Below, piece by piece: positions 1 to 10,485 of a stretch of 64,000 nt of DNA (the first letter of the stretch is position 1; each line of letters begins with the position of its first letter). The stretch spans positions 129,689,156-129,753,155 of the forward strand of contig CM035806.1 of NCBI GenBank assembly GCA_020466095.1, in the 5' to 3' direction. Under the pieces are notes generated by a model. The model did not search any database. It was not told the DNA's origin and saw nothing but the letters and a program-made list of their open reading frames with translations. A program made the position numbers and the translations under genes. Source of the stretch: Chlorops oryzae (Eukaryota > Arthropoda > Insecta > Diptera > Chloropidae).

Positions 1-58
1 AATAGAACACAAAAGTAAACGAATGGCAAGGAACAGCAAAGGATTTTCGTATACTCAC

Positions 59-130
59 ATTCGACTGAGCGATGGCAAATTGCTAAATGTATTGGCATCG
101 ATCTGACGGATTTCATTATTTTCAAGATAT
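59..130 (-). CDS. Pxn: Peroxidasin exon 3 (LRR module), partial gene
   Basis: This 72-bp exon encodes one leucine-rich repeat. It starts after a TTTCAG acceptor (131-136) and ends before a GTGAGT donor (53-58). In phase with the preceding exon it reads YLENNEIRQIDANTF followed by SNLPSLSR, which matches the remembered peroxidasin repeat LENNDI...FDNLPRLNR. Both ends are in phase 2, as expected for duplicated 72-bp LRR exons. The rest of the gene (Ig domains, haem peroxidase domain, VWC) lies off the left edge. Peroxidasin is a secreted haem peroxidase that forms sulfilimine cross-links in collagen IV of basement membranes. Confidence 0.88.
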
Positions 131-197
131 CTGAAATTGAAAGGGCATTTGTTGCACATTCATATATACACTACTACATAATTCATAAGTCTAAATA

Positions 198-595
198 CAG
201 TCAAACTTCAATAGCTCAAACATTTGAATTTCTCTTAAAATCACTGGATTCGAGCATGTCGCAGAATGTTAGTCGTATTGCTAACCAGAACATTATTTCA
301 AGAGGGGACTTTTAGGCATTTCTCTTCCTCATAGCCAGTCCGATCCTGGATCATATTATCGCTGAGACCCATAACCTGCTGATATACCATTTTAGGCATT
401 ATAAATAATACTATAACGGGACCATTTCGGAGGGGGTTTTGAATCACCAAAAATCACCCTGCTTACGTATTATCCACCAATTTAAGATACCTACATATTC
501 GAATGTTTCAATTGGGTTTTATGGTTAGCTTTTTATCTAGCGTTATATAATACAAAATTTGAGCCTCTGAAGTTCGAGCTATAGAGTTTTGACTG
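198..595. mobile_element. TA-flanked MITE filling Pxn intron 2
   Basis: Inverted ends CAGTCAAACTTCAATAGCTC (left) and the complement of GAGCTATAGAGTTTTGACTG (right) are flanked by TA on both sides (196-197, 596-597). There is no coding capacity. The CAGT start and TA duplication fit a Tc1/mariner or pogo-type non-autonomous element. It makes up 398 of the 489 bp of intron 2, so the intron would be about 89 bp without it. Confidence 0.75.
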
Positions 596-619
596 TAGAC
601 TGTGTGCTTATATACGTAC

Positions 620-835
620 ACTGCTTCCAAGAGTGGTGTCCCTTCGAATGTATTTTCTGGCAAATTCGTTAGGCGATTGTTGTTCATATACAGAAACCTC
701 AAATGTGGGATATTATCGAACGCACCATCCTCCACACGAACGATGTCATTATCGTTGAGGAAAATCGTAGTTAGCTGCGATAGGCCGATGAATGCCTTTT
801 TGGGTATTACCGGAAAGTGATTGAAACGTAAGTCG
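620..835 (-). CDS. Pxn: Peroxidasin exon 2 (three LRR modules)
   Basis: The exon is 216 bp, exactly three times 72. It runs from a TTTGCAG acceptor (836-842) to a GTACGT donor (619 downwards). It reads DLRFNHFPVIPKKAF, then GLSQLTTIFLNDNDI, then NIPHLRFLYMNNNRLTNLP. Each block is an LxxLxLxxN leucine-rich repeat and lines up with fly peroxidasin (DLRFNHIEELPANAF, LTTLFLNDNEL, LRFVYLNNNRLSRLP). Phases agree: exon 1 ends phase 2 and this exon ends phase 2, giving Val-Tyr across the next junction. The LRRs are part of the N-terminal adhesive region of the secreted enzyme. Confidence 0.92.
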
Positions 836-1344
836 CTGCAAAAATGAAAAAAAAAAAATAATAAGAAATAGGTAAATCATCATATCATTTTGGACGAAAT
901 GGAAGCTATTAGTTAAATCTTAAATTTAAATAAAACCGAACCATCACAATTTATTCTTATTTTTCCATCGATTTCACTAGTTTACAAGTACAATTAATTT
1001 GAAAAGAAGACTTTTTTAAGAGAGGGATAATGCAGCTCTTTCGAGCAGAGCTCAACAATGCAACATCCGATTTAAGGCAAATTATCCTTCAAATTAAATT
1101 AAATAAATCATCTTGAACATTTTTTACATAGTTTTAAGATCAGTCAAGAAAATAAGATATCTGTAGACCTTCCAATCATTAAAAACACATATATTGAAAG
1201 AAAATTCCTCAAATTTTTCCTTTTATCGGCTTATAAACAATGGGTCGCCACCACGTACGCTATTTTTGACGATTTTTGAAACTCCCTCCCCTTAAGATGA
1301 TTCCCCACTTGGCAAGAAATGAAAAAAATCCCATACTTTCGATT

Positions 1345-1420
1345 TGGCAAACACGGTGTCGAGGGTGAACGCTTGACTAGGAATCGAGAGTTCCGAGGTT
1401 CAAACCCCACAACCGGAGAA
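1345..1420 (+). repeat. tRNA-like SINE head (relic)
   Basis: A B-box-like core AGGTTCAAACCCC (1396-1408) is preceded about 40 bp upstream by a weak A-box-like stretch. It is followed by CCGGAG and A/T-rich sequence. The arrangement resembles a tRNA-derived SINE promoter. I cannot fold a full cloverleaf, so this is not called as a tRNA gene. Confidence 0.4.
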
Positions 1421-1437
1421 TCAAAAGCGGGAAATCA

Positions 1438-1780
1438 TTATTTAAAAAAATAGGTATTATTTAGGTAATACAAAAATACTCAAAAACTGAAAAATTAATT
1501 AATAACAAAATATTAATCTATTTGTGCTCCTTCAAGAGCTACAAAATATTAATCCATTAGTCATTTTTCTGGAGCTACAAAATATTACTCCATTTTTGCT
1601 TATTCAGGAGATTCAAAGGATTACTCACTATTTGCTATTGCGCTCCTTATCCTCCGTTCGGAGGTCAAAAAGAGTAGTCTTTTTGATCTCCATTGGGATC
1701 TCAAAAGGATTCCAAAGGATCCATTGCTCCAAAAGGAGTAATACGAGATTAGTCGTTACGTAATCCTATTTTTTACTGGG
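1438..1780. mobile_element. CCCAG-class element, word-rich interior
   Basis: The right end is TTTTTTACTGGG followed by TA. The left end (AAAAAAATAGGTATTA) matches the complement of the right end but has lost its first bases. The interior iterates degenerate GGAG/CTCC, GGAGCTACAAAATATTA and GGATCC/GGATTCC words. No protein is encoded. It shares end bases and architecture with the elements at 8,539, 22,291, 38,441 and 54,586. Confidence 0.5.
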
Positions 1781-1934
1781 TAATACGTTTAAAAGAAATA
1801 TTGATCACATGAATGAGACGGAGCGTGAAAAAATTGAGAGAGGGTGAGGGAAAAAGACATTGGAATAAGACAGAAGAAGTTAGAGGAAGGCAAATGAAGA
1901 TGGACGAAGACGGAAAAAACCAAAAAAGTCGGAG

Positions 1935-2290
1935 GAAGACGGAGGCAGACAGAGGAAGACAAAGGAAGACACAGGCAGACAGAGGATAACAGAGGAAGAC
2001 AGAGGAAGACAGAGGAAAACAGAGAGGAAGACACAGAGGAAGACACAGAGGAAGACACAGAGGAAGACACAGAGGAAGACACAGAGGAAGACACAGAGGA
2101 AGACACAGAGGAAGACACAGAGGAAGACACAGAGGAAGACACAGAGGAAGACACAGAGGAAGACACAGAGGAAGACACAGAGGAAGACACAGAGAAAGAC
2201 ACAGAGGAACACACAGAGGAAGACACAGAGAAAGACAGAATAAGACAGAGAAAGACAGAATAAGACAGAGGAAGACAGAAGACACAGGAA
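1935..2290. repeat. 12-bp satellite array
   Basis: The core at about 2,027-2,232 is roughly 17 near-perfect copies of AAGACACAGAGG, with 9-bp variants (AAGACAGAGG-like) on both sides. The period is a multiple of 3, so all three minus-strand frames stay open for 140-420 codons with repeats such as VFLC, LPLC and SSVS. These open frames are artefacts, not genes. Confidence 0.95.
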
Positions 2291-2415
2291 GACACCCACC
2301 TTATGGGAGAGAGTGAGAGTGAGTGAGAGTGAATGAAAGTGAGTGAGAGAGACAGACAGACAGAGCGAAAGCGGGAGAGGCAGAGAAAGAGCAAGAGGGA
2401 AAAAGAGGTGGAGAG

Positions 2416-2533
2416 GGAGCGCTCAAGTATTACGTAACGCAATTTTTGAAGATTTTTAACCCGCCGCCCCCCTATGTAAGGCATAGTAACGCTTTTCAAT
2501 AATAATTGCGTTACGTAACACTTGAACGCTCCC
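2416..2533. mobile_element. 118-bp MITE inside GA-rich tract
   Basis: Inverted ends GGGAGCGCTCAAGTATTACG and the complement of CGTAACACTTGAACGCTCCC enclose a short G/C-rich centre with an 8-base C run. It is non-coding. The ends resemble the GGG...TTACGTAACGC termini of short TIR elements common in insects. The surrounding GA-rich repeat hides any target duplication. Confidence 0.65.
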
Positions 2534-2739
2534 AGCGAAGGAGTGAGAGAGGGAGAGAGAGTGAGAGAGATAGTGAGTGAGAGAGAGAGAGAGAGAGAGA
2601 GTGAGTGAGAGAGAGGAGAGAGAGAGAGAGAGTGAGAGAGAGAGTGAGAGAGAGAGTGAGAGAGAGTGAGAGAGAGAGAGTGAGAGAGAGAGTGAGAGAG
2701 AGAGTGAGAGGAGAGGAGAGAGAGAGAGAGGAGAGAGAG

Positions 2740-2791
<52 letters not shown>

Positions 2792-2945
2792 AGAGAGAGG
2801 AGAGAGACTGAGAGAGAGAGAGAGAGAGAGAGAGACTGAGAGAGAGAGAGAGAGACTGAGAGAGAGAGAGAGAGAGAGAGTGAGAGAGTGAGAGAGAGAG
2901 TGAGAGAGAGTGAGAGAGAGAGTGAAAGAGAGAGGGAGAGAGTCA
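2534..2945. repeat. (GA)n-rich simple repeat
   Basis: Almost pure GAGAGA with interspersed GTGAGAGA and CTGAGAGA units. It continues the purine-rich strand that starts near 2,310. Long open frames across it (Leu/Ser on minus, Arg/Glu on plus) are compositional artefacts. Confidence 0.95.
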
Positions 2946-3222
2946 TAAAGAGAGACGAAGTATGGAGTGGCGTAGGAAGAGGGTGGGAGAGGTTAAAAAT
3001 ACAATGTTTCTCGGACATTTTAGTTGATGATCTTTGACGCATTTGTTTCTTCGGAAGCAACACGAAGTTCGCTGGGTTCTACTAGTACCTATCTTATAAT
3101 TAGTCATTAGGACGGTCAAATAATCATAAAAACTTCGGGACTATTGTTGATTATTTTGTAAAATTACATATCTAAATTATTTAAAAAGACATAAAAAATA
3201 CTTGTAAATTTTCGAACATCAA

Positions 3223-3636
3223 ATGAAGTTCTGTGTTATGTTTAAGTTAAGTTCATTTTGTGCAGGAAATGCATCAACTTCGAAAAGTATTTATGAATAC
3301 ACAGCGGCATACCCAATCTCTCTCGGAATGTACAATGTGCTTTGTCTTGGCCAATTTAGTTTGTCGACAGCGATCTGCCCCGAACGTGAATTCATTAACT
3401 TGCGCGATTATTTATTGGCTGGACTGGTTGGTTGCAAGCCAAATCTGGCAAATTCCGAACTTTATTCCATGAAAACTTTCGCCATAATTCTCGCTCAGTT
3501 TAACAAACATCGCCGACCGGCCAAACAACACCGACTGTGCGACTCTTTGGCATGCTTAACGCTGATGCTGCGATACTCTGACTTTTTGCAGCACGAAATG
3601 ACGGCCTTAGGCCTAAGCTGGTTAGCGCGAAATTGA
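3223..3636 (+). other. Unrecognised 137-codon open frame
   Basis: An ATG-to-stop frame with six cysteines and mixed composition, inside Pxn intron 1. I recognise no domain, and it has no signal peptide or obvious splice signals. A second frame of 70 codons overlaps it. It may be a chance frame in a somewhat less AT-rich stretch or a relic of a transposon gene. Confidence 0.15.
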
Positions 3637-3724
3637 TTTGTTCATATACTTAAAATGATTAAAATGCAAAATATAAATAAAAAACAAATTCACAACAAAT
3701 GTGTGCATATAACGAGAAGATAAT

Positions 3725-3831
3725 CAGGCATGAAATCGAATCCCAATAAAATTCGAAATCAATAAGATTTCAATAGAAATTTTAAGCTATTTCGAATTTT
3801 TTGTGGGGATTAGATTTCTGGACCATGCCTG
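3725..3831. mobile_element. 107-bp palindromic MITE
   Basis: The ends CAGGCATG and CATGCCTG are followed inward by complementary stretches (AAATCGAATCCCAATAAAATTCGAAAT against ATTTCGAATTTTTTGTGGGGATTAGATTT, given here only as paired positions 3,732-3,760 and 3,789-3,818). It is non-coding. The target duplication is not clear. Confidence 0.5.
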
Positions 3832-5334
3832 TATTTTATTTTTTATTAAAGGATCACTAAAAAGAAAATGCTTCTGATTTTGAGTCAATGCAATGGACAA
3901 AACACTAACCTTTTCTTTCGAATGATACAAAAAAGAATTTACAAGTTTTAAGCTAAGAATTGGCCTCGTTTATGGGAATAATAGCTGGAGCCATTTTTAT
4001 TTCTCCTTTTAAGCGATTTCCTCACAGTAAAATGGTCAAAGAAAATCCAATGAAACTCCTTTCAATTTTAAGTTAGTCTCTCTGCCACGGGAACTTTCCT
4101 TGCAGCGGCGATAACCACGGAAAACCACTGGCAAAACGAATAACTTCCATTGATGCGGTCGTAGCTGCAATTGTCAGCCTTATCATTCAAGGCATCTTGT
4201 CTCCTCCATTCGTTCTTGTGGCAATCCGTGAATACGTATTCTTCAACTCATGATAAAAGCCATGCAGTCCTGCACCGAGAACGGTGATACGGTGGAGAAA
4301 AAGTGAGGAAATCGAAAACGGAAATGATTGCGGTAATGATAGTCAATATTTCTATGGTTGAAAGAACATACAAAAATCCAATTCTTCAAATACACTGTGA
4401 CAAATTTTTGAGGTCATATTGCGGTCGAATTTTAACAAAATTTCTACAGACATTCCTGAAAGTACCTGATGAATGTCGAATATTCCTTCAATTTTCGATA
4501 GGTCAATTTGAAATCGATTTGGAAAAGTGTAGCCGAGAATTAAGTTGCGCATTTTGTTGATTTCATTTATAACCGTAGCCGATAAATATTTTATGTCCCT
4601 GCCTGGAACAAAGTTAGAGCTTTAGACTTGGAGAATAGATCAATGGCAATAACTGACAAAAATCTCAAAAAATTTTATAATTTATTTTACCTCTTTCTAC
4701 CATTAATGGTCCATTGCTCCGAATTCGATACGAATTTAATTAAAATTTTTTAAGTAAAGTTATAGAAAAATTTAACTGGGCCGCTCTTTGAAGTAAATCA
4801 ACTAAATCTGAGCGCTGCCTGATACCGGTTTGGTGTTACAAAGTTAAAAGATTTTTATCAGAAATATGAAGAAAAAACTTTCAGCGAATTCCCCTTTAAA
4901 TATGCTCCAAAGTTTTTATCTATCGCAATTGTTCTCCTGAAGGGAAACAATAAGTTGTACGAACGTAAGTATAGAGAATATAAAATTATTATTATCCTTT
5001 TGTTCTGTGAACAATTGATGTACTTATTCAGTTACATATGGTCATGTGAAATTGTTAACGCTAAATGGAATAAAATTGCTTCTAAAGCTATACTCTCAAC
5101 CGTAAATGGACGTTCTTTTCCGATATTGACCACTGTATGTGCATGCATTCGTCCTCAGAGCGCATTGCAGAAACTTTTAATGCTCATTTCGCCTCTTGGC
5201 TCTCGTACTCAGTGCTTCGCAAAGGCATAAATCGAAACTTATTTTATAGCTTTTCGATGCCAAAACGATAAATTCTGCAGCAGAAAGCTCGCGATAAAAT
5301 TCGATATGAGTCCCTTGGAACTAAAAAGGAAAAA
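3832..5334. other. Intronic sequence, nothing recognised
   Basis: AT-rich DNA without a coding frame I can support, no paired inverted repeats I could see, and no tRNA-like box. Short open frames at 4,303-4,560 and 4,955-5,230 show no family resemblance. Confidence 0.5.
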
Positions 5335-5670
5335 TACATGGCATTCTTTTATAAACCGAACAAAAAAGGGGGAAAAATGAATTTAGGTCTTTCGAATAGC
5401 GCAATTTTTATTCTACAGCTTCTCGATATAATATAAAAGGCTATTCTACATGTAGGTAGTACAAAATTTTTCTCAGAATGCATTATTTACGGAAGACTGT
5501 TACTTTAAAGTTTGCCTAAAATCCGATTTTTTAACGAATTCTCTTCTACTTAAAACCTTATATCTCCGGCTCCCCTTATCCGATTTAACTCGTTTTTTCA
5601 CCACTTTATAAATAATTATATTTGCTATACTTTCAAATAACCAAAACGAGATTGTAGAAAAAACTTTATA

Positions 5671-6942
5671 ACAGGTTGGCTGATAAGTCCCCGGTCTAAC
5701 AAAGAAAAACAAATTTTTTTGTCAAAATTCGTTTTTATTATTCAACATAGTTCCCTTCAAGAGCGATACAACGATTATAACGACCTTCCAATTTTTTGAT
5801 ACCATTTTGGTAGTACTCCTTCGGTTTTGCCCAAAATAGGCCTCAGTTTCGGCGATCACCTCTTCATTGCAGCCAAATTTTTTCCCTGCGAGCATCCTTT
5901 TGAGGTCTGAGAACAAGAAAAAGTCGCTGGGGGCCAGATCTGGAGAATACAGTGGGTGGGGAAGCAATTCGAAACCTAATTCATGAATTTTTGCCATCGT
6001 TCTCAATGACTTGTGGCACGGTGCGTTGTCTTGGTGGAACAACACTTTTTTCTTCTTCATATGGGGCCGTTTTGCCGCGATTTCGACCTTCAAACGCTCC
6101 AATAACGACATACAATAGTCACTGTTGATGGTTTTTCCCTTCTCAAGATAATCGATAAAAATTATTCCATGCCCATCCCAAAAAACAGAGGCCATTACTT
6201 TGCCAGCGGACTTTTGAGTCTTTCCACGCTTCGGAGACGGTTCACCGATCGCTGTCCACTCAGCCGACTGTCGATTGGACTCAGGAGTGTAGTGATAGAG
6301 CCATGTTTCATCCATTGTCACATATCGACGCAAAAACTCGGGTGTATTGCGAGTTAACAGCTGCAAACACCGCTCAGAATCATCAACACGTTGTTGTTTT
6401 TGGTCAAATGTGAGCTCGCGCGGCACCCATTTTGCACAGAGCTTTTTCATATCCAAATATTGATGAATGATATGACCAACACGTTCCTTTGATATCTTTA
6501 AGGCCTCTGCTATCTCGATCAACTTCATTTTACGGTCATTCAAAATCATTTTGTGAATTTTTTTGATGCTTTCGTCGGTAACCACCTCTTTCGGGCGTCC
6601 ACTGCGTTCACCGTCCTCCGTGCTCATTTCACCACGCTTGAATTTTGCATACCAATCAATTATTGTTGATTTTCCTGGGGCAGAGTCCGGAAACTCATTA
6701 TCAAGCCAAGTTTTTGCTTCCACTGTATTTTTTCCCTTCAGAAAACAGTATTTTATCAAAACACGAAATTCCTTTTTTTCCATTTTTTTCACAATAACAA
6801 AAGTTGCTTCACAAAAGACGCTCTATCTCACAAACTAATTGACTTACAGACGTCAAATTTTGACACGAATCATTTGAAGGTTGCCACTATATAAAAATAA
6901 TATGCATTTAATACTAGACCGGGGACTTATCAGCCAACCTGT
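5671..6942 (-). mobile_element. Himar1-like mariner, copy A
   Basis: The 27-bp terminal inverted repeats begin ACAGGTTGGCTGATAAGTCC (5,671) and are mirrored at 6,916-6,942, with TA on both sides (5,669-5,670; 6,943-6,944). Length is 1,272 bp. Ends and transposase match, from memory, the irritans-group element Himar1. Compared with copy B (37,226) it lacks 18 bp just inside the transposase-proximal end and one base in the gene. Confidence 0.95.
5722..6783 (-). pseudogene. Mariner transposase, frameshifted (copy A)
   Basis: This is a DD34D mariner transposase that cuts and pastes elements at TA sites. The N-terminal paired helix-turn-helix region begins MEKKEFRVLIKYCFLKGKN (ATG at 6,781-6,783; an upstream GTG is in frame but not a start). 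Then come the WVPRELTF linker motif, MDETWLYHY with the first catalytic Asp, HQDNAPCH with the second, and YSPDLAPSDFF with the third. A one-base deletion near 5,832, relative to copy B, shifts the frame at the YFEAKPKEY segment. About 45 C-terminal residues are therefore replaced. All three catalytic Asp codons lie upstream of the break, but the copy is probably inactive. Confidence 0.93.
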
Positions 6943-7370
6943 TATTAAAGAAAAAATAATAACGCACACAGTGGTGTTGAAAAAAAATTTAATTTTGGGG
7001 TGCCTGCTCCAAAAGTGCATTCAAAGAACTCAACTGCAGTTTTCTATAAGTTTTATAATAAATATGGGAAAAAAATGTAGCATAGATTTAAAGCAAATAT
7101 AATCATTTATAAAGTGGTGAAAAACGAGTTAAATCGGATAAGGGGAGCCGGAGATATAAGGTTTTAAGTAGCAGAGAATTTGTTAAAAAATCGGATTTTA
7201 GGCAAACTTTAAAGTAACAGTCTTCCGTGAATAATGCATTCTGAGAAAAATTTTGTACTACATGTTGAATAGTTTTATATCTAGAAGTTGTAAGTTTAGT
7301 TTTGAAGGAATCGGGGACATAAAGTCTAAAATGTGTTCGGTTTGTAAAAGAATTACCCATATATAAAAAA

Positions 7371-8289
7371 AAAGTAAAACAGGACAGGACATACGTTTTG
7401 AAAAAAAATATACATAAAAGATATTCCAATATCTATTGTAATCTGAGACTCTACAGTCGGAACCCTCTACAATGAACTTCTGCATTATATATAAATATGG
7501 CAACAGAAAAAATTTAAATTCAGTTCCCAATCCTATTCTTTATGATCTGAGCAGACATTCAAAGTTAATGAAAATCCGTGCTATAGCAAGGGATTTTAGA
7601 AAAAATGATAAAAGCACAAGTATCAATGCCCATGGAAAAGTCCTCATTCTGATTCTATTTAATATGAATTCGCTATAATGTCAGCAAAGAAAATTACCTT
7701 ATGCGCCTTAAAGTATGCAACGAATTTTTGTCTTAGTGTTTTTCACTGCACAATGGAACATAGCTTTAGAGCTACAAAAGTAAAATGTTAATTTATTTAT
7801 AAATTACAAACGACTTCATTATCTTCTGCACTGCACCATTAAAATTCCCCATCTTCATAAAAAATTTATATGCTATGAAACCCCATTTTCGGGTCTTGCG
7901 AAATTAAAAAAAAATTTAAATAACAACGCCTATATGACCTCAAAATAAATTAATTTTATAGTTTATGTACACGAAAACAAAGCTTGGATACTTTTCCAAC
8001 AACTATTTAAATCTCGAAAGACATTGCTTGTGTATCGGTCTACCAGAAAAAACTCAGTATAGCAGGGAATCCGCGTACCGCGACCTCTAAACCCTTCGCA
8101 AAAAGGTAGAAAAAAATTATCAAATACACTTAAATTCTCTAGCGTAGATACATAAGATTGTGAGGACCTTCTTGGAGCCATTACTTCACCCCGTTCGTAA
8201 AGGGTTTGTATATACCTAACCAAAATATTTTCAGCTGGCCTACCTTTATCTATGTGAGAAACGAATTTTTCTCTAAATCGATTCGTTAC
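7371..8289. other. Intronic sequence, no gene seen
   Basis: AT-rich, non-coding as far as I can see. The minus-strand 156-codon frame at 7,963-8,433 overlaps a tRNA-like repeat at its start and has no recognisable domain, so I do not call it a gene. A heavily eroded copy of this stretch appears at about 12,500-13,250. Confidence 0.5.
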
Positions 8290-8376
8290 GTCGAGTGGGT
8301 GCCGTTGACTCAGTGGATAATGTACTATATATGTTTCCGAGCCAGAAGTATGTGCGTTCGAATTCCGATCGAAGGA
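8290..8376 (+). repeat. tRNA-like SINE head
   Basis: The sequence GTGCCGTTGACTCAGTGG gives an A-box-like core (GACTCAGTGG), and GCGTTCGAATTCCG about 45 bp downstream gives a B box. The spacing fits an internal RNA polymerase III promoter. The acceptor stem does not pair, so this is a SINE relic, not a tRNA gene. Confidence 0.5.
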
Positions 8377-8538
8377 AAAATCTTCAAAAGTTTTTTCAGT
8401 AAATCTTGAATCCTTTAATCCAGGCAAGTCCATCGATGAAGCTAAATTTGCCTATAAAATAAAAGCTTCTTTAAAAAAAACTTTCCGTTTGGAGTCTGCG
8501 TTAAATCTGTAGGTCCCACTCTTCTTTCTAAAGCGATA

Positions 8539-9251
8539 CCCAGCCAACCATTGGAGTCCGCACGGTGCACCTTTAGGACTCCCAATGCGGTGCGCTTACA
8601 CTCCTAAGGAGCCTCCTAAAAGGATCCTAAATGAGCGTGTTTGCGGGAGAAAAGGGCCTTTTCAAAACATATGAAAAAAGTGTGCCCTGCGGACTCCTAA
8701 AAGGAGTGTTTTCGGCGTTAATTAATCCAAAGATAACCCAGGAGGAGTGTTTTAGGATTGCTTGATTTCCTGTACATTGAGAAATAATAAAAAAAACAAC
8801 CATTTTCCTTTTTAAAAATTTCTAAGGCATTCCAAAAAAAAATATTTCTTATTATTTTTATCAACTGCACTCACTTAGGACATTGTAAAATGTTAGTTTC
8901 TAAAAGTTACCCAAAAACGTTTTCTCCCCTTAATCTCTTTTCCATTTAATTAAGGGAAATTCCCGTATAGTTACATCACCATAAGTTGCATAAAGTTTCA
9001 AACCATAAAGAATGAAAAAAACCATGCCAACTAGATAATGTAATTTTAAAGCATGACTCTCTGAACGCTCCTTGACGGTGCTCTTGAGGAGCCCATTGCC
9101 GGAGCACTCCGAAAACGCCCCTTCAAGGAGTCCAAGTGGGAGTCCTTTTACACTCCTACTTCGGATCGCTCCGAAAACGATCCTTCAAGGTGTCTAGGTG
9201 GGAGTCCTTTAAAACTCCTGTTTCGGAGCGCTCCGCATATGGTTGGCTGGG
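8539..9251. mobile_element. CCCAG-class element (CCCAGCCAACCAT ends)
   Basis: The inverted ends CCCAGCCAACCAT and ATGGTTGGCTGGG are flanked by TA (8,537-8,538; 9,252-9,253). The interior is a chain of degenerate words built from GGAGTCC, GGAGCGCTCC, CTCCTAAGGAG and GGATCC on both strands. No coding frame is present. An eroded copy lies at about 13,450-13,960 in the embedded haplotype. Confidence 0.8.
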
Positions 9252-9768
9252 TACAGATAGCGCCAGGCCAAGCGTCAGGTCGGCTGTAAAAAAAATTCGT
9301 CGCAATTAAAAATTAATCGCGAGTAATGAAGGCACCGTTTATACGACAATCCAGAAACAAGATTAAATTACTTTTTTCGTGCTACCAGATTTTTTTTTTA
9401 AGTTTTGTAATTTTTCATTACAAAATAGTAAAATGTCCGATTCGGATATATTTATTCTCCTTTAAATGTAATTGATGCAAAAGCGGAAGGATATTCTTAT
9501 AATATGCTGTTCTTTTCCTATGATTGAAATAAACGGCGCTGCCGGATCGTCAAAAACAGCAAAATCTGTGAAAAACGTGGCATCATCTGGCGTATTTATT
9601 GCAATAAGTCACACTACTCACGATTTATTTTCGTGAGTTAGCTAATCGCGAGTAAGATTTTTTCTCAGGGTTTATACGGTAAAATGCGCTACTCGCGATT
9701 AAAAATTTCGCGTACGTATAAGCGTAGTAAAAATGAAGAAATTTCGTAACCTCGAATTTTCTCTCCTT
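9252..9768. repeat. Diverged inverted-repeat element
   Basis: The words AATTAAAAATTAATCGCGAGTAA (9,304-9,326) and TACTCGCGATTAAAAATTTCGCG (9,691-9,713) are inverted copies. Other ATCGCGAGTAAG copies lie in between (9,645-9,656), and TTTATACG is iterated. This suggests a MITE, but ends and target duplication are not clear. No gene seen. Confidence 0.4.
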
Positions 9769-9905
9769 AGGGGCTCTCTCCAGTTCTGTCAGAAATGAAA
9801 CAGAAATGAAAAACTTCATATAAAAAAACACTTTCTGATTCATTTCTGAAGCGTTTTTTTTTTATATGAAGTTTTTCATTTCTGACAGATCTGGAGAGAG
9901 CCCCT
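9769..9905. mobile_element. 137-bp near-perfect palindromic MITE
   Basis: AGGGGCTCTCTCCAG at the left is mirrored by CTGGAGAGAGCCCCT at the right. The arms continue inward (CAGAAATGAAAAACTTCATAT against its complement), so nearly the whole element would fold as a hairpin. Flanking TT/TTA is compatible with a 2-3 bp duplication. Confidence 0.7.
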
Positions 9906-10340
9906 TTATAATGAACATTTTCTCAATAACGAAATATTATATTGCAACTCCATGTGAAATTCGTTATACAGAGTTTCATCTGTAAATTCGGGCGTTTCAG
10001 AACTTTACTTCGCAAGCTCCCATCCATATTCAAATGTATGTACATATGGATGTAGCATCTACGTTTGACCACTCTGGATTAATTCATTTAAAATGTTTAC
10101 GTGTTGTTTGCCTTTGGCGTTCCTCCTTCTCCTCACTTGGGAGACTATCCAGACACAAATAATTAACGGTCAGCATGGTGCACATTTTTTTCTAAAGTTC
10201 ACAAGGGTTTTGCATGTGTGTGTGTGAGTGTTATCTCTCGAAATGCAAAAACCATAAAATAACTCAAATATTCATAAAGAAAATCCAAAAAGCAAACAAC
10301 AAATGGAAATTGCAGTAATAAGAGTAAAGCCATCCTTTTA

Positions 10341-10375
<35 letters not shown>
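10341..10375. repeat. (CA)n microsatellite
   Basis: About 17 uninterrupted CA dinucleotides, with a smaller GT run at 10,216-10,227. The corresponding part of the embedded haplotype (near 14,750) lacks the long run. Confidence 0.95.
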
Positions 10376-10376
<1 letters not shown>

Positions 10377-10485
10377 CTCACATATGCGTACATACGTCCG
10401 TGTAAGCGTCAACGTGTAAGCCGTCTAAAGATGAAAAAATAACAAATAACAAATAAACAAGGAAAGGTAGGCAAATATGCAAGCT

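Larger units (their letters stand above)
5335..7370. repeat. Foldback element split by a mariner
   Basis: The left arm (about 5,335-5,632) and right arm (about 7,086-7,370) are inverted copies. For example 5,459-5,620 reads as the complement of 7,100-7,262, including GTACAAAATTTTTCTCAGAA and the GATTTAACTCGTTTTT block. The centre holds the mariner at 5,671-6,942, so the original element was about 760 bp. The outer arms are more diverged than the inner ones. Confidence 0.75.

Noticed and set aside
1773..3063. Long minus-strand open frames (up to 424 codons)
   Set aside because: They translate 12-bp and GA repeats into Leu/Ser/Cys runs; no codon bias, motif or start context supports a gene.
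3223..3636. Host exon inside Pxn intron 1
   Set aside because: The exon 1 to exon 2 join is already continuous with the peroxidasin family, and no splice sites frame this stretch in a matching phase.
7963..8433. 156-codon minus-strand gene
   Set aside because: No recognisable domain, overlaps a SINE head, and the corresponding sequence in the other haplotype is not informative because of deletion noise.
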